The notes: generated from the letters alone by a model not told the origin. A stretch of 64,000 nt of DNA from Bradyrhizobium diazoefficiens (GCF_016599855.1 NZ_CP067041.1:1488001-1552000), one strand, 5' to 3'; positions 31,001 to 41,648 are shown, numbered from the stretch's first letter. Program-made: numbers and translations.

Positions 31001-32299
31001 TACATATCTGAATTGGCTCCGCACCTACCTTTCCTTGTGGGCTGACATCGCGCGATTAAGCTCGGCGTGAGCAACTGGCGCAAGATTGTCGATGCCGCTG
31101 CGCGATCCAAACGGTCACTGCGACACACCAGTCGCGGTCGGCATGACGCCAGCGGTATCGTGCCGTGTTGTCGGGATTATCAGTCGGAAGCGTACTCCCG
31201 GTATCGGATGCCAGGCCCTCCGAGCCGCTACACACCGATGCAGCAGGTCTACGCTGAAAGGCCGCTCGCCGTTATTACGGCCGGGCGCGTCCCGTCACGG
31301 GTGGCAAGCGTACTTCTAGGCAGGAAAACGTGTAAGAAGTTAAAAACCGGGGCAGCGCTGCGATCGCGCTCGGGATGGACGCGCTCGATCGGACCGCTAG
31401 ATCATAGTGACCCTGGCGCACGACCGACCAGGATGACTGTATCGACATGCCGCTGCCGGGGGAGTGGAGATAGCCACCATCGGCACGCATGACCTTTGTC
31501 ATTGAATGCCAACCCATCGACGTTTCGCTATCCACTCAATATCGAGCACCTTTAAGCTACGGATCATGTCGCGGACTTGGGGTCCTTCAAACGGGCTGTA
31601 CGGTCCAAGCCGCGCGCGGAAAATCGATCTTACATTCGAACAATCTTGAGAGCTTCTATCGGCGCAAGAACCATCCACGTCGACATCAAGAACGTGGCGT
31701 TTCGTTCACTCTGGATTCGGGACGTCGGGAATCAAGCGTCTCTCATGCTGCTTGTCGAATTTACGACATGTGTCGGCCAGGACACAGAGATGCATTAGCA
31801 AATAATCGGCAGAGATTAAGTTCTAGTTGTTTGGCACGAGACGTGAACAGGAGATGTCGTCCAACATCGCACTTCAGGGATTAGCAGTGATGGCTTATAA
31901 GAGTGGCTTTCAGTTCAACGTATGGCGCGCGTGTGAATTCGTCCCTTACTGGCGCTATCCGCCTCGGGGACCGCTCGCGCACGATTTGGCGCAGTGATAA
32001 GGCACGCCGCCATTCTGTTCGCGGCCAGCCGCTGGACCTTTGCCAGCGATCGACCGTTTCGCCGAGCTGGCCACATGGCGAGGTCTCTTTTGCGCTGAAT
32101 GCACGCGAAGAAATCGATGTCTAGCAGAAAGGCAGGCCGTTCTCATGGGCGAATCGGGCCCGACCCGGTCTCGAGAGCAGAGGACGCTCTGCCTGTGTGA
32201 CGCCCGGATGCGCAAGCTCCGAGTGATTCCGTATGGCCGGACGATCGCGAATTGGCTCGGTGAGAAGACGTTGTTTGTTACCTGCAGAAACGTGGCAGC
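31001..32299. other. Decayed region without supportable genes
   Basis: About 1.3 kb of short open frames in all directions, with no recognisable family block, ribosome site or repeat. It is probably remains of genes once next to the second CitE copy. Confidence 0.4.
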
Positions 32300-33757
32300 A
32301 TGATTTCAATGAACAAGATAACGGAAACGAAATATGTAGCCGCTGCGCGGTGGCACAGACTGAGAAGTCGAGTGAGCAGCCATCACCTGCGTGTCGAGCT
32401 CGGCGAAACCGCGAAACTCGCATTGCCAATAGTGCTGACGCAGGTTGGGCAGATTGCGATGATGACGACCGATCTCGCGTTCATCGGGCGGCTTGGCAGT
32501 GAAGCGCTCGCCGCAGCGGCGCTGGCCACCAGGATCTATCTCGTTATTTTCACTTTCGGCACGGGGCTGCTGGCGGCGATCGTACCATTGGCGGCGCAGG
32601 GGTTTGGCGCGGATAATTTAGCCGTAGTACAGCGCTCGCTGCGCATGGGGCTCTGGATGGCGATACTGCTATCGCTCCCGATCATGGCGTTTGCGGTGCG
32701 CGGAGAACAAATATTGCTGGCTTTTGGCCAGATTCCGAACGCGGCGAGCCTCGCCCAACAATATCTGTTTGGTCTAGCCTGGGGCGTGGCGCCTGCGCTG
32801 TGTTTTGAAGCGATCCGTAATTTCATGGGCGCACTCAATCGGCCGGAGCCGGCTTTATGGGTTGTGATCGTGGTCATTCCAATCAACGCTCTGCTGGTTT
32901 ATCTGCTGGTCCACGGGGTATGGGGCCTGCCTCGGCTCGAGCTATTCGGGGCGGGTTTGGCGACGGCCCTGGTGAACTGTGGGACGTTTTCGGCCGGTTT
33001 GTGGTTCGCCACAATGCGCCGTCCGTTCCGTGATTGCCAAGTGCTTGCACATATTTGGCGCTTCGATTGGACCTCAATGCGACAGCTGATCGTGATCGGG
33101 ATGCCGATCTCAATCGCCTCGCTAGTTGGGTACGGACTGTCCTCCGCCACAACGCTGCTGGTCGGCCTGATCAACACCAGCGCACTTGCCGCTCATCAGA
33201 TCGCCGCCCAGGTCAGCGCGACCCTGTTCATGATCTCTTTCGGCATCAGCACGGCTGCGGCGGTCCGCGTTAGCAATGCAGTCAGCCGCAGCGACGGCTC
33301 CGGCATCAAGCGGGCAGGTCTGGTCGCCATGCTGCTCGGCATCGTGATTGTCGCGATGCTGACGCTTGCGGTGATCGCCGGGCGTTTCGAGATCGCGGAG
33401 CTGTTTCTAGGCGAAGCGGCCGGCGATGCCCACGCGACGATCAGACTAGCTGAAAAGCTACTTTTAGTCGGTTCGAGCTTTTTCATCCCTGACGCCGCCA
33501 AGACCATTGCGGCAGGCAGCCTGCGCGGATTGAAGGACACGCGCGTGCCGCTTCTGTTCGCTGGAATCGCTTACTGGCTTATCGGCTTTTCTCTTAGCTA
33601 CCTCCTGGGTCTGAGGATCGGCCTTGGCGCCATTGGCATCTGGATTGGCTTATCGATCGGGACGACGGTCTACGCAGCGCTCCTCGTATTGCGCTTCCAG
33701 CTGCTCGCGAACAGGTTGCCTTCAGAGCCGGTATTTGACCGGGTAAAGCAGGGCTAA
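32300..33757 (+). CDS. norM: MATE-family multidrug efflux protein
   Basis: This 485-residue protein has twelve predicted membrane segments in the two-bundle MATE arrangement. Family blocks are KLALPIVLTQVGQIAMMTTD LAFIGRLG at the N-terminus, AAIVPLAAQGFGA, and in the second half IGMPISIASLVGYGLSSA and RVSNAVSR. MATE proteins export cationic compounds against Na+ or H+ at the inner membrane. The gene is complete. Its stop codon is formed by the end of an IS630 insertion: the TA of the target is the first two bases of the stop. The start could also be ATG 32312. The substrate is unknown; in symbionts such pumps often export plant phenolics. Confidence 0.92.
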   Translation: MISMNKITETKYVAAARWHRLRSRVSSHHLRVELGETAKLALPIVLTQVGQIAMMTTDLAFIGRLGSEALAAAALATRIYLVIFTFGTGLLAAIVPLAAQGFGADNLAVVQRSLRMGLWMAILLSLPIMAFAVRGEQILLAFGQIPNAASLAQQYLFGLAWGVAPALCFEAIRNFMGALNRPEPALWVVIVVIPINALLVYLLVHGVWGLPRLELFGAGLATALVNCGTFSAGLWFATMRRPFRDCQVLAHIWRFDWTSMRQLIVIGMPISIASLVGYGLSSATTLLVGLINTSALAAHQIAAQVSATLFMISFGISTAAAVRVSNAVSRSDGSGIKRAGLVAMLLGIVIVAMLTLAVIAGRFEIAELFLGEAAGDAHATIRLAEKLLLVGSSFFIPDAAKTIAAGSLRGLKDTRVPLLFAGIAYWLIGFSLSYLLGLRIGLGAIGIWIGLSIGTTVYAALLVLRFQLLANRLPSEPVFDRVKQG

Positions 33758-34797
33758 AGTGGGATGGGGTTAAATTGAATCGATTTGGGAATCCCAAATC
33801 AGTGTGTTTCTGATTCACCATGCTGGCTGGATTGGAGGCCAGCATGGATGGGCAAGCCTTACTCTCTGATCTCCGTAAGCGTGTGGTGGGCCGCGATCGA
33901 AGGCGGGATGTCGCGCAATCAGGCGGCCAAGCAGTTTGGGGTGGCGATCAGCACGGCCATCGGTTGGATGCAGCGCCTTGAGGAGACCGGCAGCGTTGAG
34001 CCCGGCCAGATGGGCGGTCACAAGCCGAAGTTGATTTCGGGAGACCACGCCGTCTGGCTGTTGCGGTGGATCAGGGACGGTGATTTCACCATACGAGGGC
34101 TCGTTGCCGAGCTTGCCGGACGCGGCCTGAAGGTTGACTACCATTCGGTGTGGGACTTCGTGCATGCCGAGAAGCTCAGCTTCAAAAAAAGCGTGGCGGC
34201 TGGCGAACGCGATCGACCCGAGGTCGCGCGACGGCGAGCCCAGTGGACAAAGTATCAAGGTCGCGTCGAAGCTGACCGGCTGGTCTTCATCGACGAGACC
34301 TGGACCAGGACCGATATGGCGTCCTTGCGGGGATGGGCACCACGCGGGCGCAGACTTCACGCCAAGGTTCCCCACGGCCGCTGGAAGACCATGACCTTCC
34401 TGGCGGCCCTGCGCCATGATCGGATCGATGCGCCATGGTTCATCGAGGGGCCGATCGATGGCGCGAGCTTTCGCACCTATGTCGAGAAGGTTCTTCTGCC
34501 CGTCCTTCGACCCGGCGATATCGTCATCTTGGATAATCTCGGCAGTCACAGCAGCAAAGCAGTCCGCCAGCTCATCCGTTCGGTCGGCGCCAAACTCTTC
34601 TTCCTGCCCAAATACTCGCCCGACCTGAACCCGATCGAACAGGTCTTTGCCAAGCTCAAGCACCTGCTCCGCAAAGCTGCTGCGCGAACCGTCGACGCGG
34701 TCTGTGCCGCAATCGGCCACGCACTCGATGCCTTCACCTCCGAGGAATGCGCCAACTATCTCAAAAATTCAGGATCGAACCTAATGCCACCACGCTT
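33757..34797 (+). mobile_element. IS630-family element with TA target duplication
   Basis: The element is bounded by TA dinucleotides at 33755-33756 and 34798-34799. Its ends are imperfect inverted repeats, AAGTGGGATGGGGTTAAATT against AAGCGTGGTGGCATTAGGTT (reverse complement of the right end). Length 1041 bp is normal for IS630. The left TA is part of the norM stop codon. Confidence 0.85.
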
Positions 34798-34819
34798 TAG
34801 TACAGCTTCCGATCGATAA
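33844..34819 (+). CDS. IS630 transposase, N-terminal frameshift
   Basis: A DDE transposase with the N-terminal helix-turn-helix (GGMSRNQAAKQFGVAISTA) and the catalytic triad blocks VFIDETWTRTDM, ILDNLGSHSSK and LNPIEQVFAKLKH. The expected start MDGQALLSDLRKRVV (from 33844) is in a different frame from the rest. An extra G in the GTGGTGGG run near 33885 shifts it. The frame also runs past the right end of the element to a stop at 34819. It is either inactive or dependent on ribosomal frameshifting. A longer open frame starting at 33785 reads through upstream sequence and is not the natural start. Confidence 0.88.
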
Positions 34820-35187
34820 GCGTGAGTACCGGCCGGAACCAGTCGCCGCGAGCCGACCGTACCCGCGCTTGCCTCCACGAAGGGAGCGCCAGCAAACTGA
34901 GCGCCATCGTCTTGGCGTTGACATGAAAGCCAAAGCCCCACTGGCTGTGGCCGTGGTGGGGCATTCCTGCACGATGGTCTGCTCCGCACCCAGCACGATA
35001 TGCCCCGCCTTGATGCGGTCGATATAGATCGGAATGGCGACGCGGCCCTGAGAATCATGCCCAGCGAGATTGGCACTGACGCAGCCGGTAGCGGAGTCCG
35101 GCGGTGCGGAGCCGGCCAAAGAGCACCTGCCGCGGGTGCAATCGTCGCAAAACCTAAGGCCGTCACAGGCTTTGCCCGCGCATACTA
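34810..35187 (-). pseudogene. Malate/L-lactate dehydrogenase-family N-terminal relic
   Basis: The minus strand encodes SANLAGHDSQGRVAIPIYID RIKAGHIVLG, the ANL.GHDSHG..R.P.Y......G block of the Ldh/YlbC NAD(P)-dependent family. After frameshifts there is a region near VPAGTHAYRSEAV. The C-terminal part is lost at the IS630 boundary. It sits just downstream of the FAD oxidase on the same strand, so two 2-hydroxyacid oxidising genes once stood together. Confidence 0.6.
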
Positions 35188-36579
35188 TCACATGGTGAAA
35201 ATTCGTCCCGGATTCAGGATATTGTTCGGATCGAGCGCGCGCTTGACTGCACGCATCGTGTCGATTTCCTCCTGCGTCCGACTCATTTTCAGATATGGCC
35301 GTTTCAGAATGCCGATGCCGTGTTCGGCTGAGATCGACCCGCCGAATTCACTGGTGATCTGATAAACAAGGTTCTCGAAATCGTCCCGCCTGTCGGGCGT
35401 GCGCTCGTGGTGCAGGTCGATATGCAGGTTACCATCACCGGCGTGACCGAACACGATCGTGAACGCGTCGGCGTCGATCGCCTTGATGCGCGCCCCGACC
35501 GCTTTCTCAAACTCATCCATCCGGTCGATCGCGAGGCTCACGTCGAAGCTGATACGTTCGGCGTAAGGGAACGTGCGGACAAGTGCCGAGCCGGAATCGC
35601 GGATAAGCCACATCGCTGCTGCGGATGCATTCGAGTTTGAGAGCGCCGCGTCAAGAATCATGTTCTCGCCCATAGCTGTCTCCAGCAGTGTCTCGAGATC
35701 GGCCTGGGTGCGGTTGATGTCACCGGAAGCCTCGACTAGGACGTAAAAGGGATAATGAGTAGGCAGCGGCACGACCAGGCCCTTAACACGCTCGACGGTG
35801 AGGCGGTAGTAGTCGTTCCACATCGCCTCGAACGCGGTGAGTTCTCCGCCGAGATGGTGTCGCGCCATGCCCAGGAACGAGGTGAGTTGCGCGAACGACG
35901 CTAGGGCACAAAGCGCCACCTGCCGCCCCGCAGGTGCCGGAAAGATGCGCAAAGCGGCCCGCGTCACCACGCCGAGAATACCCTCGCTGCCGATGAACAG
36001 CTGTTTCAAGTCGATGCCGGTGTTGTTCTTGATGTGTTTGCGCAAGCCCTGCAACACCGTGCCGTCGGCTGCTACGACTTCGAGGCCGAGAATCAAATCG
36101 CGTGTCATACCGTAGCGAATCACCCGATTGCCGCCGGCATTGGTCGAGATGTTGCCGCCGATAGTGCAGCTGCCGCGCGCGCCGAGATCGAGCGGGAACA
36201 CGTAGCCTTCCTGCTCCACCCGCTCCTGGATCTTTTGCAGCGGCGCGCCGCCTTGCGCAACGGCTGCGCCCGCCGAGGTGTCCACCTCCTCGACTGCGTT
36301 CATGCGCTCCATCGACAGCACGATTTCATTGGCATTCGGCAGCGCGCCACGCACCAACCCGGTCATGCCGCCCTGCGTCGTCACCGGCACTTTTTCGCGG
36401 TGACAGAGCCGAAGCAGCGTGGAGACCTGTTCTGTCGTCCTAGGACGGACGACTGCTCGCGGCTTCGCGACCGATTTACCCGCCAAATCCAAGTGGTAAC
36501 GCGTGTCGATGTCGGGGCCTGACAGCGCCGAGTCGTTGTCGAGTGCCTCGCGCAGTTCGTCTATGAATCCGTCAGACAT
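35188..36579 (-). CDS. GlcD-type FAD-linked 2-hydroxyacid oxidase/dehydrogenase
   Basis: This 463-residue protein is a VAO/PCMH-fold flavoprotein of the GlcD / D-lactate / D-2-hydroxyglutarate dehydrogenase group. The FAD domain has PRTTEQVSTLLRLCH, TTQGGMTGLVRGA and GARGSCTIGGNISTNAGG. The cap domain ends in the metal/substrate-type motifs FGHAGDGNLHIDLH and ISAEHGIGILKRPYL, then LDPNNILNPGRIF. The start at 36579 (MSDGF) is chosen because GAAGGGA precedes it; an upstream ATG at 36624 is open but lacks a ribosome site. Single-gene enzymes of this type pass electrons to quinone or ETF. The substrate is probably a D-2-hydroxy acid. No GlcE/GlcF partner is nearby. Confidence 0.88.
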   Translation of the reverse strand: MSDGFIDELREALDNDSALSGPDIDTRYHLDLAGKSVAKPRAVVRPRTTEQVSTLLRLCHREKVPVTTQGGMTGLVRGALPNANEIVLSMERMNAVEEVDTSAGAAVAQGGAPLQKIQERVEQEGYVFPLDLGARGSCTIGGNISTNAGGNRVIRYGMTRDLILGLEVVAADGTVLQGLRKHIKNNTGIDLKQLFIGSEGILGVVTRAALRIFPAPAGRQVALCALASFAQLTSFLGMARHHLGGELTAFEAMWNDYYRLTVERVKGLVVPLPTHYPFYVLVEASGDINRTQADLETLLETAMGENMILDAALSNSNASAAAMWLIRDSGSALVRTFPYAERISFDVSLAIDRMDEFEKAVGARIKAIDADAFTIVFGHAGDGNLHIDLHHERTPDRRDDFENLVYQITSEFGGSISAEHGIGILKRPYLKMSRTQEEIDTMRAVKRALDPNNILNPGRIFTM

Positions 36580-36715
36580 GTTCCCTTCAGTCCCAAGTTC
36601 TGGGTCAACGTTCACGGCTGGCATTCGCCAAAACGAGGGCCAAGTTGGTACGGTTACCGGTCAACTTTCAGTCGCATTGCGACACGAGCTTTGCTCTATC
36701 GCGCGCGGAGCAGGC

Positions 36716-37290
36716 TTATCCAGGACCCAACGTTTTCCTTTGTGCCACTTCGTACACCATCCGCCGAAGAGTGGCTGCCCGACTTGTATGTCGACCGCAT
36801 CGCCAGAGCCATCTCGACGATTGAATGTTGTATGGTTGCAGAGCATTAACTGCGCCGGTGACCACCTTGAGACCGCTCAGATAACCGATTCGCATGCCTA
36901 TCAGGGCTAACGACTTGGATAACGAATTGACCATCAAAGTACGACCGCGTACCCGGGACGCTACTGAGATGACTAGATGATGGGCATCGGAGGTATGCGC
37001 GAAAGCTCTGCAGCATTCATAGAAGATGATCCGGTGATCGGCGTTGCCAAGCACAAACCTCGTCAACGTATTCGTTAGGATCAATCGGGCAGGAGGCATC
37101 GCTAGCTCCCGAAAGGACCATCGCTTTGGTGGCTGTGTCAGCTATCGTAGCAATCGGCGTGCCACTCACCGATCTGATGCGTGCCCTTGACGAAACAACA
37201 CGCGCATAAATGTCTTTGCGAACGCACCTGACGAGGTCAGCGGCTTCACGAAATCCGAGAGCAATGGAAGGTGTGTTAAGCGACAATCAT
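36716..37290 (-). pseudogene. Aminotransferase relic
   Basis: The minus strand carries broken class I aminotransferase blocks: an early piece (IALGFREAADLV, then SGTPIATIADTATKAM), ILTNTL in place of N-P-.-N-P, YECCRAFAH in place of DE.Y..F.Y, and RGRTLMVNSLSKSLALIGMR with the PLP-lysine box and IGYLSG after it. Two frameshifts are visible. It is not a copy of the gene at 25773. Confidence 0.65.
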
Positions 37291-37399
37291 AGCGGCTACA
37301 CCGCTTGTAGGAGCACGAGGACGATCGGAAGCGGCTGCTCGATAATGCGCAGATGAACAAGAATTGTGCCCGTAATCCGGTGTGTCGGCCACGCCCCGC

Positions 37400-37770
37400 T
37401 CACCAGAGTGATGCGTTGTGGTCAGTGGGGACGAATGATGCGCGACCTTTACAGTATGGGCGATGAAATGCTCACCGCTAACAATGCCGCAGCTCATAAC
37501 GCCGAGGTGAGCCGGGCGGCTTGTCGAGGCGCTCGTAGACCTGCTCGGCTCCCGTGGGCGTGCGCCTGCTTTCTGTCGGAACCCGAACGCACCCGATGTC
37601 TGGATGCGATCAGATGTTTGAATCGCGACATCGCGCCTTCAAGAATCGGCGGCGTTTTCGCCGTGCCGCCTATGACATCAACCCTGCCCCTAGCCAGGAG
37701 GATGCTAGGCCACTCGACCATCCGCTTCCCATGTCTTCAAACCACGCGAGGAAGAGGGTGTGAGCCGCCC
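37400..37770 (+). pseudogene. Decayed copy of the radical SAM promoter and first codons
   Basis: This stretch aligns by eye with 48690-49045, the leader and first ~20 codons of the radical SAM gene. Shared landmarks include GTCAGTGGGGACGAATGA, GATGAAATGCTCA, a TGT-N10-ACA site at 37615-37630, the CCTGCC..TAGCCAGGAGGA segment and CGCTTCCCAT..CCACGCGAG. The -24 GG has become GA (TGACAT at 37673) and the start codon is lost. No radical SAM coding sequence can be followed past about 37770. Confidence 0.7.
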
Positions 37771-37861
37771 CGTTTCGGAGTTTGTTGTGTGTGCGTATAC
37801 GCCCTGCAGCTTCATAGGATGAGGAATGTCGGCCAGCAGCGTTACGCACCCGCGCGTGCAA

Positions 37862-38119
37862 TCATGGTTCACGGTCATAATGCGAGGCCGGGTCGCGTCC
37901 TTGCCCGTCCATGCCTTTCGCTAGCCAGCGCTGACGCGAGCGCATTGTCAGCAGGCTCTTGCCAGCGTCCGCCGCGATCGCCTCGGTCATCAACCCATCG
38001 CTCGCCAGCAGCACGATCCGTGCTCGCCAAACTACCTTCGGTGTGTTCCGCTCCCGGACCAGCCGCTCCGATCGTTCGCGATCGGTTGTGCTGAACTCAA
38101 TCTGCCCGATCTTACTCAC
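37862..38119 (-). pseudogene. IS630-family N-terminal relic
   Basis: The minus strand encodes TTDRERSERLVRERNTPKVV, then RARIVLLASDGLMTEAIAAD and a WLAKGMDGQ tail. This is the helix-turn-helix start of IS630-type transposases (ERAELERLVR.R..P..VV.RARIVLLAADG..N..IA). The catalytic domain is absent. It is a different subtype from the 33.8-kb element. Confidence 0.65.
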
Positions 38120-38712
38120 CGGTGCAGACTCACAGGTTTGCGCCGATTTGTGAATCGTCGTTCAATGATGGAACACTAGGAACAAGTTTCCGAATGCGAG
38201 AGAAGCAGATACTCTTCACCTATCTGCTGGCACGCCATAGCAAACAGTTCAGTGCCGCCTGGTCGCCTGGCCGGATGCGCTGCTGCCCGTTCGGTGCATC
38301 GTCCACGGATCGACACTCTGATCGAGGTCGGCCAGCATCAAGCTGCATCTTGATGGAACTGAGGAGTCCGCCGATAAGTTCAGACTGTGGCAAGTGCCGT
38401 GGCCGGCAACTCCGTCACAGGATGGGGTCGCGCAACTTCGTGTTCTCGTCCTGCAGCGCCTTCACTTCTAGCCCCCCCAATTTGGCATGTTTTGGAAGGT
38501 TGCGCCTGTTGATGCGTGTTTGCGGCGCACGTCGACCTCGCCCCGCTTTCCCGTCCCACAAGATCCGACGATCCGTTCTTCCGTTCATCCCTCCGAGGTG
38601 ACAGACGCTACCAATCCTTGGAGGAGATTGCGAGGCTCGGGTCAGTTAAAAGCTCCTTGAGGCTGACAGTCATTGGAATGGGCCTCCTCTACAAGCTGGT
38701 AGGAAGGGGCCT

Positions 38713-40599
38713 ATGCCAAGAGATGACCACTTCGCCAACGGTAAGTCGCTATCAGTCTTGCTGGATCGGACTTTAATGGCTCTGTCCGCCGCAACCTCAG
38801 CAATCCTTTTTGCCTGGCTGCTCTACTACAGCAGTTACGGTCTACTTCTCAGCGACGAAGGCCTCTACCTCAACTTCATCGCGAACCCATTCGGCTATGC
38901 AATCAATGTTCCGCCGTCCCTATTCGGCTTCATCTATCACTGGCCATATCAGTGGGCTGGTGGCGACATCGTAGTGCTTCGCATGGCGAACGTCACGCTC
39001 ACTATGGCGCTGGGTTGGATTCTCAGTTTCCTCGTGATCCGGCGCCTCTGGACAGCAGGCTGGCTGCATGCGGCGGTGCTATCGTCAGGGATCGGCAGTC
39101 TGGCATTAGTCAATTTTAATACTTGGCTACTTACGCCAGGCTACAACGCACTGGCCTTTCAATCGCTCGTGATAGTAATGATTGGCTTGTTGCTACCCAA
39201 TCGGCCAGGTCGCATCCGCCAGGTCTTGGGATGGATCCTGGTCGGTGTCGGCGGCTGGTGTTGCTTCATGGCCAAACCGACGACCGCTGCGGCCATTGCC
39301 CTCGTGGTTATCCTCTATGTCGTTTTGGGCCGTAAGTCGCTGCTGCCCATGCTTGGCGCGGCGCTGATCGCTCTCGCTCTAGTCATCGTTACCGCCTACT
39401 TGATCGACGGCGGCATCACTGGGCTGGTGACCCGTATGATCAACAGCGCTGAGATGGAAATCCTGCTAGGTGCCGGGCACGAGGTGTCTCGCATGTTTCG
39501 AATCGACTGGCTCGGCACCAGTCCCGCGCAAGTCGCTATCGCTGGGTTAGTGGCGATAGCCCTTCTGCTCAGCATTCTCATGGGGTCTACGCACAAGTTG
39601 CTCCCATCGCTGGCTCTCGCTGTAGTGTTGATCGTAACAATAGCGATCGTGCTGCTGGGGACCGATCCGATCAGCATCAAGGGCTCGACCCTGTTCCTGG
39701 TGGTGGCCTTCACATGCCTTGGCGCGATGTTCTATCGTGAGGGATTGGTTCTGCGCACCCAGACTCCCACCAGCATCACTCTAGCGTTAACTTTCTTGGT
39801 CCTGCCGCACCTATTTGCATTAGGCTCCGCGGGCAATTACTGGTTCAGCGGTTCGAAGGCGGGCCTGTTCTGGATGCTCGCGGTCGTTGCCTTCCTGAGC
39901 CCTCTTGCGCAACAGGGTCGCAGCGCCGCCATCCTGCTGCCCCTAGCGGTGTCAGCACAGTTGCTCAGTGCATCGGTGGTCAATGGTGCCATCCTCAAGC
40001 CGTGGTCTCAGGTGAAAGATTTGCGCACCTATTCTGCTGTCACACCCCTCCCGGGTGGTGGAAAATTGGTGCTCTCGCAACCCCTCCACGAGTATCTCGC
40101 CGCGGCCAGGGCCAAGGCTCTTGCGGCCGGCCTTGAAGTCGGTACCCCGGCTGTCGATCTCTCTGGCCACTCACCGGGCCTGCTATTTGTGCTTGAGACG
40201 CGAGCGCTCGGTCTACCATGGTTGATCGGGCCAATCTCCAAAACCAACGCAGCATACTTCGGTCTACCACTGCCGATCGTGCCATATACCGGCAGTAACT
40301 CGGCCGCGGTGGAAGCGCTCGGACTTGAGAACTGCGCCGATCTGGCCAAAGCGTGGGTACTGATCGAGCCGGAGAGCCCGCATCATCTTGACCAAGCCAG
40401 TGTCATGGCCGCCTTTGGAGCCGGACAAGCGGATTATGTCGCCGCCGCTACGATCGAAACCCCCGTCAATGACGGGGACTATCCGAATGCTTACAGGCAA
40501 TTTTTGCTGAAGCCCGTACGCCCCGCCGCGCTGGCGGAGCAATCCTGCCGTGAAGCCAGGCGACGACGGCCGGCTAGCCAGAAATGGAGCCGATCTTGA
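38713..40599 (+). CDS. GT-C-like polytopic membrane protein
   Basis: This 628-residue integral membrane protein has about ten to twelve hydrophobic segments in residues 20-420 and a soluble C-terminal part. An acidic pair early in the first outer loop (LLSDEGLYLNF, near residue 50) fits the D/E-containing first loop of GT-C (ArnT/PMT-type) glycosyltransferases that use lipid-linked sugars. The long periplasmic C-terminus (about 430-620) also fits. A GGAAGG ribosome site precedes ATG 38713. The gene is directly followed, with a 4-base overlap, by a relic of a sugar nucleotidyltransferase, and 5-7 kb further by GtrA- and GtrB-like genes. A role as a GtrC-type transferase modifying a surface polysaccharide is inference. 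Confidence 0.7.
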   Translation: MPRDDHFANGKSLSVLLDRTLMALSAATSAILFAWLLYYSSYGLLLSDEGLYLNFIANPFGYAINVPPSLFGFIYHWPYQWAGGDIVVLRMANVTLTMALGWILSFLVIRRLWTAGWLHAAVLSSGIGSLALVNFNTWLLTPGYNALAFQSLVIVMIGLLLPNRPGRIRQVLGWILVGVGGWCCFMAKPTTAAAIALVVILYVVLGRKSLLPMLGAALIALALVIVTAYLIDGGITGLVTRMINSAEMEILLGAGHEVSRMFRIDWLGTSPAQVAIAGLVAIALLLSILMGSTHKLLPSLALAVVLIVTIAIVLLGTDPISIKGSTLFLVVAFTCLGAMFYREGLVLRTQTPTSITLALTFLVLPHLFALGSAGNYWFSGSKAGLFWMLAVVAFLSPLAQQGRSAAILLPLAVSAQLLSASVVNGAILKPWSQVKDLRTYSAVTPLPGGGKLVLSQPLHEYLAAARAKALAAGLEVGTPAVDLSGHSPGLLFVLETRALGLPWLIGPISKTNAAYFGLPLPIVPYTGSNSAAVEALGLENCADLAKAWVLIEPESPHHLDQASVMAAFGAGQADYVAAATIETPVNDGDYPNAYRQFLLKPVRPAALAEQSCREARRRRPASQKWSRS

Positions 40600-40656
40600 A
40601 AGCTCTGATCATCGCGAGTGGTCTTGGGCCCCGAATCTCCGAGGAACCCGCTTTAG
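40596..40656 (+). pseudogene. rfbF: Sugar nucleotidyltransferase N-terminal relic
   Basis: Starting at TTG 40596, overlapping the previous stop, the frame reads KALIIASGLGPRISEEP. This is the G-x-G-T-R-I-S-E-E nucleotide-binding start of glucose-1-phosphate cytidylyltransferases (usual KAVILAGGLGTRISEET). The next sequence is IS-like, so the gene was cut after about 19 codons. Confidence 0.7.
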
Positions 40657-40689
40657 GTGTTTAGTCCCAAGCTTTGCTGGGGCATTTTT

Positions 40690-41000
40690 ATCCTGCGCTA
40701 TAGGACAGGTCTTACACGGCTGCGCCACCACGACGGAGGCAGTCCGTGGAGCAAAAATAGTCAAGAGAGCCTGAGAGCACTCGCCAAGCGCTACGGGATC
40801 GACCAGAAGACTGTCGGCGTAACCACTTCTTCAAGCGCTCGCGAGCTGGATTGGTTTCCTCCAGATCCGCGTCGATCACAAACCGGCGCCGCGCGCGCAT
40901 GGCGTCACCACCTTCAGCTTCATGCGGCTGCTTGGCCTATCGGCCTATCCGTCAAGGCCTAACATCATTCTCGTTAGGATACTTGCGCTTTGCGAGCCGC
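40690..41000 (+). pseudogene. IS481-like transposase N-terminal relic
   Basis: The frame encodes SQESLRALAKRYGIDQKTVG, the N-terminal helix-turn-helix of IS481-type transposases (usual SQESLRALAKRYGINPKTVAKW). Shifted pieces up to about 41000 follow. No DDE core was recognised. Positions 41000-41600 hold only short open frames. Confidence 0.6.
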
Positions 41001-41648
41001 TCGGCATGCCTTTGGCGTCGGCCGCTTTCCTGTTCTCGATCACCTAGGATGTGTGGACCACCGGCATGCAAGTTCCAGGCTACCTTCGCTCGTCGTCGGC
41101 CTTATGCCAACCGTCGGCTAATATATCCCTGTCCGAGTTGAAGGCGCGGCCGATCTACTTGTCGGCGAACACAGCGAAAAGCAGTTCGAGGCTAAGGGAC
41201 GCGAGAGCACGAGCGAAAGGACTACAGCGGAAATTTAGGGGCTATGAGGGAAATGCAAGTGAATGAAGTTGGGCGGGGATCCGTCAGAACACTGGCGTAG
41301 TTTCCGCCGCCGCTGTCTGGCCTGTGATGAGATCGGACCAGTGGACCGCGATGTGAACCGATTTGGCCGCTTGCCTTGCGCTGCCCTCGATTTGCGCTCG
41401 TCCTTCCGTCAGCGGAGGGGATTCCGATGTTCGCCCCCGAAACTCGCGAATACCGCCAGCGGATTTAACCCCGATGCCTTCAACGCGCTTGCTCAATTTC
41501 TGGTTTGTCGCGCGCAACAGCTGTAAGCGTCGTTCCGCTCCGACCTTGTCGCGGCGCTTGGGATAGGCGAGTTTCACGATCTCTTTGAAGGGTTGGCTTG
41601 TGTCTATGCTTGACCACACGCTTAAGTCGGACGGACGCCGCGCCGGCT

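Noticed and set aside
33815..34720. 301-residue minus-strand open frame over the IS630 transposase
   Set aside because: Shadow of the DDE transposase, which has clear catalytic blocks on the plus strand.
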